Assembly (NCBI GenBank): GCA_002401525.1
Contig: NVTH01000004.1
Coordinates: 14,012 to 19,447, forward strand
Length of the DNA: 5,436 nucleotides
Source: Moraxellaceae bacterium
GTDB taxonomy: Bacteria > Pseudomonadota > Gammaproteobacteria > Pseudomonadales > UBA3067
Reading direction: 5' to 3'
Under the pieces are notes generated by a model. It had not been told where the DNA came from, ran no database searches, and worked only from the letters and a program-made list of their open reading frames with translations. Of the stretch, positions 1 through 5,160 are shown piece by piece (positions within the stretch are counted from its first letter, which is position 1; each line of letters starts with the position of its first letter). A program made the translations under genes and the position numbers.

Positions 1-665
1 GAATCTGTTTGATTCTTGCTTTCGGGGGCCTCCGCAGAATCGGCTTCGCCGTGCGCCAAATCAACAGGGTCACTTTTAACGCCCTCTTGCTGAACTTCCT
101 CTGACGAGATACCTGAAGCCTCTTGCGTCTCCGCTACATCGTCATCGTCCTGCTGGGTAATTTGAGGCGCATTCTTCTTATCCAATTGCTCCGCCAATTT
201 TAAATGGTTCTTTACCAATGAGGTTTCTTTTGCTTGCTCATTGAGCTCACAAATTTGTGTTTTTCGATCACTGATCTGCAACTCAAGATCAACGATTTCC
301 TGGCTCAACTGATCCGATTTCTGTCGAATCTCCTGCTCCTTAAATTCAGCGTCTTGAATAATATCGGTGACGGTGACACTCATTGATTCAAGCGTTTTCT
401 TAACAACGGTCACCACTACTTCTAACTCACCTTTCGGAAGCTCTCGCATGAGCTGGATAGCATGCTCAATGCCATATGAAAAGGTCGGAGGACGCGCCTT
501 TTGATTCACAGCAGTATTCAGGTCGTGCCCAAAATCGATATTGCCTAAACTTAAGCCCTCAACAACCTCTTGGTCTGAAGCCTCCTCTTCCACGTCCTCA
601 TCGACTTCGAGGGCACGCTCTGACACCTCATCGCTTTCCGTTTTATCTCGGGAAAAAATCCCCAT
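1..665 (-). CDS. Acidic coiled-coil protein of unknown function, N-terminal 221 residues (3' end outside window)
   Basis: The minus-strand frame is open from ATG at 665-663 to the left edge, 221 codons without a stop, so the gene is partial. An AGGAG at 677-673 lies 7 nt before the ATG and supports this start. Residues 1-40 are very acidic and probably disordered. Residues about 58-106 form a compact, probably folded segment (TFSYGIEHAIQLMRELP, then a Val-rich stretch and KKTLES...DIIQDA). Residues about 107-162 are rich in Glu, Gln and Lys with heptad-like Leu/Ile spacing, which suggests a coiled coil. Residues about 163-221 return to an acidic, low-complexity tail with a QQDDDD run. No signal peptide or membrane segment is visible, so it is probably cytoplasmic. 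I do not recognise the family. It could be a scaffold or a structural adaptor, but nothing here fixes a function. It is transcribed divergently from greB. Confidence 0.85.
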   Translation of the reverse strand, partial: MGIFSRDKTESDEVSERALEVDEDVEEEASDQEVVEGLSLGNIDFGHDLNTAVNQKARPPTFSYGIEHAIQLMRELPKGELEVVVTVVKKTLESMSVTVTDIIQDAEFKEQEIRQKSDQLSQEIVDLELQISDRKTQICELNEQAKETSLVKNHLKLAEQLDKKNAPQITQQDDDDVAETQEASGISSEEVQQEGVKSDPVDLAHGEADSAEAPESKNQTD

Positions 666-672
666 ATACTCT

Positions 673-677
673 CTCCT
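673..677 (-). promoter_or_regulatory. Ribosome binding site of the left-edge coiled-coil gene
   Basis: AGGAG on the minus strand, within a purine-rich stretch (GAGGAGAGAG), ends 7 nt before the ATG at 665. It fixes the start of a gene that would otherwise be overlooked because its stop lies outside the window. Confidence 0.7.
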
Positions 678-732
678 CGCTATAGATGCCGAGCACCAGC
701 GCGATTAAGCGAACCTGAACTTTTTCATTAAT

Positions 733-762
733 TTGACATTTTCAAAGGTCATACCCTTTAAT
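733..762 (+). promoter_or_regulatory. Sigma70-type promoter, probably for greB
   Basis: A perfect TTGACA (-35) at 733-738 is followed after 18 bp by TTTAAT at 757-762, five of six matches to TATAAT. It points toward greB. Transcription would start near position 769 and leave an unusually long leader of about 245 nt before the TTG start at 1015. The -10 hexamer lies inside the first copy of the 17-bp tandem repeat. A second TTGACT at 847-852 has only a weak -10 partner, so I do not call a promoter there. Start sites were not measured. Confidence 0.5.
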
Positions 763-821
763 GATCTTAGTCTTTTAATGATCATAGTCTTTTAATGATC
801 ATAGTCTTTTAATATCATAGT
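756..821 (+). repeat. 17-bp tandem repeat, four copies, carrying TTTAAT each time
   Basis: The consensus is CTTTTAATGATCATAGT. Copies lie at 756-771 (one T short, CTTAGT ending), 772-788, 789-805 (these two identical) and 806-821 (one G missing). A decayed fifth copy may start at 822. Each copy contains TTTAAT (757, 774, 791 and 808, exactly 17 bp apart), and the two intact copies contain the palindrome ATGATCAT. The array sits at and just downstream of the predicted greB promoter. It could have arisen by slippage or could be a repeated regulator site. Confidence 0.9.
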
Positions 822-1004
822 CTTTGATTGTCGATTACGTGAAAGATTGACTACTATTTCTAAGCGCCCGGCTATTGCCTTCCCTTTAGGTCTACCAAGA
901 TTCCCCAACAGAAAGAATCCTCAGCAGAAAGGGCTCTCAACCAATAGGATGCTCCAATACCGCCTTCAAAATGTTACCATTCCTTGCATTAAAAACTTTG
1001 AACT

Positions 1005-1008
1005 GGAG
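1005..1008 (+). promoter_or_regulatory. Ribosome binding site that fixes the greB TTG start
   Basis: GGAG lies 6 nt upstream of TTG at 1015-1017. It makes TTG the start of choice over the longer in-frame alternatives at 847 and at the ATG at 949. Confidence 0.7.
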
Positions 1009-1014
1009 TGTCTG

Positions 1015-1491
1015 TTGAGAACCCCATTAATCACTCGCAAAGGCTACGACAACCTTACCCAAGAACTTGACGATCTATGGCGCGTGGAGCGGCCTCAAGT
1101 CACCAAGAAGGTGAATTGGGCTGCGAGCCTGGGTGATCGGAGTGAAAATGCAGACTACCAATACAACAAGAAAAGATTGAGAGAGATCGACTGGCGAGTT
1201 CGCTATCTTCGAAAGTGCCTGGAAAACCTCACGGTCGTCGAGTATCGCTCGGAACAAGAAGGTAAAGTATTTTTTGGAGCCTGGGTGGACGTAGAAAATG
1301 AAGCAGGCAAAAACCTTAAATTCAGAATTGTTGGCTATGACGAAATATTCAATCGAAAAGACTACATCTCTATCGATTCGCCCATGGCCAGGGCACTGTT
1401 AAAGAAACAGGTGGATGATGAATTGGTCGTTAAAACTGAAGCGGGCGAAGTAGTCTGGTGCATTAATTCGATACATTATGAGAAAGACTAG
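1015..1491 (+). CDS. greB: Transcription elongation factor GreB
   Basis: GreB binds RNA polymerase through its secondary channel and stimulates cleavage of backtracked transcripts so that stalled elongation complexes can resume. Starting at TTG 1015 gives 158 residues, the same length as E. coli GreB, and alignment from memory is gap-free from RTPLITRKGY onward. Residues 1 to about 75 form the N-terminal coiled-coil hairpin. Its tip carries SLGDRSENADYQYNKKR (38-54), including the acidic pair D41 and E44 that holds the catalytic metal in characterised Gre factors. The C-terminal FKBP-like domain follows, with QEGKVFFGAWV, FRIVGYDEIF and KDYISIDSPMARALL. The start is chosen on family length, the absence of GreB-like sequence upstream, and GGAG at 1005-1008. 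A longer form from 847 would add 56 unrelated residues. The gene appears monocistronic, behind a promoter at 733-762. Confidence 0.97.
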   Translation: MRTPLITRKGYDNLTQELDDLWRVERPQVTKKVNWAASLGDRSENADYQYNKKRLREIDWRVRYLRKCLENLTVVEYRSEQEGKVFFGAWVDVENEAGKNLKFRIVGYDEIFNRKDYISIDSPMARALLKKQVDDELVVKTEAGEVVWCINSIHYEKD

Positions 1492-1754
1492 TGACTCACC
1501 CGCTTAGTTCCACTCACTTAGTTCCACTCACTTAGATCCATTCGCATAAATTCATTCACTTAGACCCATTCGCTCTATAAAACACACTTCATAACGCCTT
1601 CAAGCTCATAAAAACCCTTGCTCTAATGCTCAAACCAAACCAGCGAGTTGTGGTTCGTGAGATTTTATCCTAAACATAATCAAGGGCACTCCTAAACTTA
1701 TCTAAACTGTACCTCTTATTCTTGGGAAATCTCTATCAAACTTAGATCGATATT
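1492..1754. other. Intergenic region between greB and the FHA gene
   Basis: Apart from the 14-bp repeats this 263-bp stretch is AT-rich and featureless. No factor-independent terminator for greB is visible. A CATAAT at 1675-1680 could serve as a -10 for the FHA gene, but it has no good -35 at the right distance. No Shine-Dalgarno sequence precedes the FHA start. Confidence 0.5.
1501..1570 (+). repeat. Degenerate 14-bp tandem repeat, five copies, after greB
   Basis: Units lie at 1501-1514, 1515-1528, 1529-1542, 1543-1556 and 1557-1570, with consensus CACTTAGTTCCATT. Units 1 and 2 differ only at position 2, while units 3-5 have diverged. The array begins 9 bp after the greB stop. The period is not a multiple of three, and I see no hairpin in the unit, so it is neither coding nor a terminator. 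Confidence 0.85.
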
Positions 1755-2678
1755 ATGTTAAGACTTGAATTTTCTAATCAAATAAAAGAGCCTGTTTGGC
1801 TTGTTTCTCCGAATCTAAAAATAGGCCGCTCAAAAACAAATGATATTATTCTAGACGAGGATGGGATTAGCGAATTCCATGCCCTTTTAACGGTCGAAAG
1901 CGGTCATGTCTACATCAAGGACACCGGTAGCGCAAAGGGAACCTACATCAACAACCAACGCATTACCAAAAAGATGGAGCTGCACGCCCACGATACCATT
2001 AGCATGTCGGACATAAACTTTGAAATCACCGAGCCAAGTTCAGACAGCGATCAAGAATACCAAGAACCCGTTTCAAAAAGTAAAGCAGATCACTGGTCGC
2101 TGCAAGCTCAAAAAGGAATCAATGCAAGCAACCCCGGCACGGCCAAACCGCAGCCATTGGAAGGCACCATGATTGTCGGCAGAGATAGCAAATGCGATAT
2201 CATTATCGATTCAAAACATATCTCTCGAAAACATTGTAAATTACAAATCCAAGGCGGAGTAGTACGAATCACAGACCTTAATTCTGCTAATGGAACCTAC
2301 CTCAATGGAAGAAAAATAACTGAAGGCTACGCTCGGGCCGGTGACGAACTTCGATTCCAAGAACAAATTTTCCTACTCAACGGCCCTTTTATCGACCAAG
2401 ACAAAACCGTAATCATCAGCGCCGCAAATCTTCCTACCGCCTTAACGCCGAAAACCCGTCACGATTCAGCTCACTCCACTTCGGAATTTAAAGAAAAACC
2501 CTCTTTAACGAAAGGCACAACAGCCAATACTACGATTCGCCTAGCAAAGATTAAAGAAGCTCGCGATGCACTGCAGGGAACGTCAAGTAAACACCACGTT
2601 AAAATTTCGGCCCCCATTCTCATTGCGGTCATCGGAGGGTTAACGATACTCAGCGCATTGCTCTTTCTTTCGCTCTAA
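1755..2678 (+). CDS. Tail-anchored protein with two FHA domains
   Basis: FHA domains bind phosphothreonine peptides, usually made by Ser/Thr kinases, so this is a likely membrane-bound phospho-reader. It has 307 residues. FHA1 (about 20-92) has G24-R25, S39...H42 and SAKGTYIN. FHA2 (about 138-210) has G142-R143, SRKH (157-160) and SANGTYLNG (177-185), all canonical. FHA1 carries Lys61 where FHA2 and most family members have Asn, so its binding may be weakened. A polar linker (about 211-283) contains DKTVII and NTTIRL, whose Thr218 and Thr260 have Ile or Leu at +3. Residues about 284-307 are hydrophobic and end the protein, and there is no signal peptide. The FHA domains would therefore face the cytoplasm on a C-terminal tail anchor. 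The ATG lacks an obvious ribosome binding site, but no better start exists. No kinase gene lies in the window. The gene converges on the response regulator. Confidence 0.92.
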   Translation: MLRLEFSNQIKEPVWLVSPNLKIGRSKTNDIILDEDGISEFHALLTVESGHVYIKDTGSAKGTYINNQRITKKMELHAHDTISMSDINFEITEPSSDSDQEYQEPVSKSKADHWSLQAQKGINASNPGTAKPQPLEGTMIVGRDSKCDIIIDSKHISRKHCKLQIQGGVVRITDLNSANGTYLNGRKITEGYARAGDELRFQEQIFLLNGPFIDQDKTVIISAANLPTALTPKTRHDSAHSTSEFKEKPSLTKGTTANTTIRLAKIKEARDALQGTSSKHHVKISAPILIAVIGGLTILSALLFLSL

Positions 2679-2814
2679 TTTATCAATGAATCCTTAGAAT
2701 TCCCACCCGGCTTCAAACACTAGCATTGCAGTGGATCGCGCACTTCAGCGCACCCTCGAAAACACGGTCTCATAGCGGGATAAGAACTCAATGTTTCGGA
2801 AAATTAAATCTAGC
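2679..2814. other. Convergent intergenic region without a clear terminator
   Basis: These 136 bp lie between the ends of the FHA gene and the response-regulator gene. A shared bidirectional terminator would be expected here. Only a weak GC-rich patch with two GCGC tetramers (about 2739-2752) is seen, with no stable stem followed by a T-run on either strand. Confidence 0.4.
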
Positions 2815-4029
2815 TTATTGCTCGGCAATGAGTTTTATTAATGTTTGCTTTTGATGGGCATTCAACATCTTTAATAACGGCATCATTTCCCCTAACAAAT
2901 GATCCAGCTGTTGATAAACCGGACCACAGTCGCCTTGATCTAGAAGAGCCGCTGCATCTTGCAAGGATAAAGGTTTGACGGCATCCTTATTAGTTTCCTC
3001 TTTAGGCGTTTTCGAAACAGAACTAGATGGCTGGCCAAAATCTGGCAATGACTGGCAAGAAACAATTTTATTCCCACCGTCGTTGACCGCCTTCTTTAGC
3101 CCAGCAAGAGTTTCTTCCATCAACTCATCCGCTGTTTTTAATTCTTTCGCATGCGGCGTACTGATACATATACTGACGGTAATCGAAAACTTAGTGCCAT
3201 TGTAACTAAATCTTGATCTAGCAATTTTATTTTGAAGTCGCTCGGCTAATCGATAAACCCCCATGCTCGAGGCCGTTGGCAAACTCACCACTAATTGAGA
3301 AACGCCTACGCGAGCAGCGGTATCCTCTTTTCGAATCTGAGCCCCAAGCATTTTCGCGACTTGCTTTACAATGCCCTCGGCAAGAGGTTTTCCGTTTTTA
3401 ACAAATATATTTTTATAACGATCAACATCGATCGCTATAATTGAAAGAGGTAATCGATGGCGACTAGTAAAAGACCGATCTTGCTTTAACTTCTCAACCA
3501 ATAAGGCTTTATTGCCCAACTTTGTTAACGCATCAACCGTAGAATTTTCTTTGATGTGTTGGTATTCTTTTCTCAGCTGATCATTTTTATGAACCGCCAC
3601 GCTATTGGCTCTTGCTCGAGCCAGCAAATTGACTGTATCAAAAGGCTTGGTAATAAAATCTGTAGCGCCTAGATCAAGTACTTTTTTGCGAGTTTCCTCC
3701 CCTTCCCCACCAGTGACTATAATCACTGGCAACTCATTAATTCGCTCAAACTCCGAATGGCGAATTCTCTCGAGTAATCCGTAACCATCCAATTGGGGCA
3801 TAAATAGGTCTAAAAATACTACTTGGATTTTTTCGTCAACTGCGATTTTCTCCCAGCCTTCCTCACCATCGCTGGCCAGCACGACATCAAATTCTTTTCC
3901 AAGAATTTTTTCGCCAGCTTTTCGCAACACTTTAGAGTCATCAACCACGAGAACTCGGGGTTTAAACGCGGGGATTTCTGTAGCGTTTTCACTACTATTG
4001 GGTTTTATTTTGCTCGACACCTTCGCCAT
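2815..4029 (-). CDS. Response regulator: receiver plus degenerate GGDEF domain, probable c-di-GMP receptor
   Basis: The protein has 404 residues. The receiver domain (about 24-145) is complete: acidic pair D30-D31, phospho-acceptor D74 (FLDLFMPQLDG), T106 and K128 (TKPF). A short helical linker leads to a GGDEF-family domain (about 164-323), recognisable by DALTKLGN, IIAIDVDRYK and the closing NDGGNKIVS. The catalytic GGDEF signature is replaced by GVSQL (242-246), which removes the metal-binding and catalytic acids, so cyclase activity is unlikely. The inhibitory-site motif RxxD is kept as RKED (233-236) exactly five residues before the signature, as in active cyclases. Known proteins with this combination bind c-di-GMP as effectors. 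Residues about 324-352 are a polar linker, and 353-404 form a Leu-rich helical tail I do not recognise. It is cytoplasmic, with no membrane segment. ATG at 4029 has no clear ribosome binding site, and an in-frame stop 8 codons upstream leaves little alternative. Confidence 0.93.
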   Translation of the reverse strand: MAKVSSKIKPNSSENATEIPAFKPRVLVVDDSKVLRKAGEKILGKEFDVVLASDGEEGWEKIAVDEKIQVVFLDLFMPQLDGYGLLERIRHSEFERINELPVIIVTGGEGEETRKKVLDLGATDFITKPFDTVNLLARARANSVAVHKNDQLRKEYQHIKENSTVDALTKLGNKALLVEKLKQDRSFTSRHRLPLSIIAIDVDRYKNIFVKNGKPLAEGIVKQVAKMLGAQIRKEDTAARVGVSQLVVSLPTASSMGVYRLAERLQNKIARSRFSYNGTKFSITVSICISTPHAKELKTADELMEETLAGLKKAVNDGGNKIVSCQSLPDFGQPSSSVSKTPKEETNKDAVKPLSLQDAAALLDQGDCGPVYQQLDHLLGEMMPLLKMLNAHQKQTLIKLIAEQ

Positions 4030-4272
4030 CCAAATACAACGAGGAGCTTAAATCGCATCACATTTCGGCCCAGAACCACCTCACTACTTATTCAGCAGAC
4101 GTAGTAGATCCGAACTCAATTAGTAATACAACTTTAGACTCTGTTCGCAGAAAAATAGTTCTTAACGCAACTAATTTCAGTGATCAATTAGAATAATGAG
4201 TATTTGAATGTAGACTATTTGCCCCCACTTGATCCGTGATCAAGTTCATAACCCCAACGCTATGATCCAAAT
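4030..4272. other. Spacer between the HDOD and response-regulator genes
   Basis: This AT-rich, non-coding stretch should hold the response-regulator promoter. On the minus strand TTGATC at 4189-4184 followed after 17 bp by TAAGAA at 4166-4161 is a weak candidate only. The 8-bp palindrome is listed separately. A second, smaller inverted repeat, CTAATT/AATTAG (4171-4176 and 4186-4191), lies nearby and overlaps that candidate. Confidence 0.4.
4227..4245. repeat. Perfect 8-bp inverted repeat (hairpin or operator)
   Basis: ACTTGATC and GATCAAGT flank a 3-nt centre (CGT). It lies 27 nt beyond the TAA at 4273 that ends the HDOD frame and about 200 bp upstream of the response-regulator start. There is no T-run on either strand, so it is not a standard factor-independent terminator. 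A 19-bp dyad is also the right size for a dimeric repressor site. Either role is inference. Confidence 0.6.
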
Positions 4273-4383
4273 TTAATGCGCACATTCATCATTATAGAGC
4301 TGCTCCAATATATCATCGCGAATTTCACTGTAATCCTCCTCCGATATCGCCATGCATTTTAGAATAAGCGGCCCCATCTCAGC
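4273..4383 (-). pseudogene. Orphaned C-terminal tail of the HDOD gene beyond the in-frame TAG
   Basis: Directly after the TAG the HDOD frame continues for 36 sense codons to TAA at 4275-4273. It encodes AEMGPLILKC and then ISEEDYSEIRDDILEQL, an acidic amphipathic helix. My recollection of HDOD proteins is that many end in this kind of segment, with a Leu-rich turn and then an acidic 'EEDY...RDDI' helix. A single base change TGG to TAG (Trp to stop) or CAG to TAG (Gln to stop) would explain the break, giving an original protein of 295 residues. Downstream re-initiation at the ATG at 4377-4375 is conceivable but lacks a ribosome binding site. A sequencing error is also possible. Confidence 0.6.
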
Positions 4384-5160
4384 CTATTCATCAGAGAACT
4401 CAGCACGCAGTGATTTTCTAAACATTGCGCTGACCTGTTCTGCCATTTTCAAAATCGCTAATAACGGCAGCATTTCATAATTTTCTACATCCCCATGCTC
4501 AATGTTTTCGGAATCATTGATAAATAGTTCATGGTAACGATGATGATTTAATACAGCCAACGCAAGATGATCAGGCAAAAACCATTTTTTCGACAATTCG
4601 TAACCCACTTCGGCATGGTTAGTGCCATAGCGACGATCCTCAATTCGAGTACGAGGCTTAACGTTACTTAAATTCGAGAGTCTCAATACTTCCTTATAAT
4701 CCTTAAATGATTGCATCATCAAAGGAATCCCGCAATCGTGAAACAATCCTAAGGTATAGGCATCATCCGTTCCTATTGCAGATAACTTCGGCGCGAGCAT
4801 GCCACAGATATTGGCCACTTCCGCTGCCGTATCCCAAAAACGGCCAAGCTCAAGATCATTGGACACCGAACTTCTTAATGAAACAACTCGCACTACAGAA
4901 GATACTTTTTGTAATCCAAGTAAAGCCATCGCCTGCTGAATCGAGGAGATTCTATTCCTGAGCCCAAAAAATGGAGAATTAACCACCTGAAGAATGGCTG
5001 CTGAAAGTGAAACATCAGAACTGAGCGCTTTCGAAATTCGGTTAAAATCAGGATCTTCCTTATTTGCCTCCTCCATAACGGTGATCAACACTTCTGGGCG
5101 AGGAGGGATTTTTACGCGTTCCGCTAGCTCTTTTCCTCTATTAGGCGAAGGGGCATTCAT
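4384..5160 (-). CDS. HDOD-domain signalling protein, apparently shortened by an in-frame TAG
   Basis: HDOD domains are relatives of HD-type phosphohydrolases that mostly act as non-enzymatic adaptors in bacterial signalling, often near c-di-GMP proteins. The 258 residues to the TAG are almost all HDOD: KIPPRPEVL (17-25), SSDVSLSAAILQVVNSPFFG (47-66), SIQQAMALLGLQKV (73-86), GLFHDCGIPLM (138-148, with H141-D142), NHAEVGYELSKKW (181-193) and LNHHRYHE (204-211). It is cytoplasmic with no membrane segment. The frame upstream of the ATG at 5160 contains no other start before a stop, but the Shine-Dalgarno is poor. After TAG at 4386-4384 the same frame stays open for 36 codons with protein-like sequence, so the annotated end is probably not the ancestral end. 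It may be a recently truncated but functional protein, since the core domain is complete, or a pseudogene in the making. Confidence 0.88.
   Translation of the reverse strand: MNAPSPNRGKELAERVKIPPRPEVLITVMEEANKEDPDFNRISKALSSDVSLSAAILQVVNSPFFGLRNRISSIQQAMALLGLQKVSSVVRVVSLRSSVSNDLELGRFWDTAAEVANICGMLAPKLSAIGTDDAYTLGLFHDCGIPLMMQSFKDYKEVLRLSNLSNVKPRTRIEDRRYGTNHAEVGYELSKKWFLPDHLALAVLNHHRYHELFINDSENIEHGDVENYEMLPLLAILKMAEQVSAMFRKSLRAEFSDE

Larger units (their letters stand above)
666..1014. other. Divergent intergenic region and greB leader
   Basis: This 349-bp stretch separates the divergent coiled-coil gene and greB. Besides the promoter and 17-bp repeats given separately, it holds 847-1014, an open stretch in frame with greB that could begin at a TTG at 847. 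Those 56 codons encode a Pro/Arg/Asn-rich sequence with no resemblance to the GreB N-terminus and have no ribosome binding site, so I treat them as untranslated leader. I see no convincing minus-strand promoter, hairpin or small gene. Confidence 0.6.

Noticed and set aside
476..685. A 69-codon plus-strand open frame
   Set aside because: It lies antisense to the acidic coiled-coil gene, which has the better start and protein-like composition. Its own product is low-complexity and Pro/Leu-rich.
756..821. CRISPR-like array
   Set aside because: The 17-bp units are directly adjacent without spacers, so this is a simple tandem repeat.
847..1014. A 56-residue N-terminal extension of GreB starting at TTG 847
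   Set aside because: It has no ribosome binding site and no similarity to the GreB N-terminus. The 158-residue form from TTG 1015 matches the family length exactly and has GGAG 6 nt upstream.
1075..1257. A 60-codon minus-strand open frame
   Set aside because: It lies entirely inside greB on the opposite strand.
1626..1673. A 15-codon ORF (MLKPNQRVVVREILS) upstream of the FHA gene as a leader peptide
   Set aside because: It has no ribosome binding site, no attenuator-like hairpins follow it, and it is too short to support by composition.
3823..4104. A 93-codon plus-strand open frame
   Set aside because: It is antisense to the receiver domain of the response regulator and shows no recognisable domain.
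4227..4245. Factor-independent terminator of the HDOD gene
   Set aside because: The 8-bp stem is AT-balanced and followed by G-rich sequence on the minus strand, not by a T-run.
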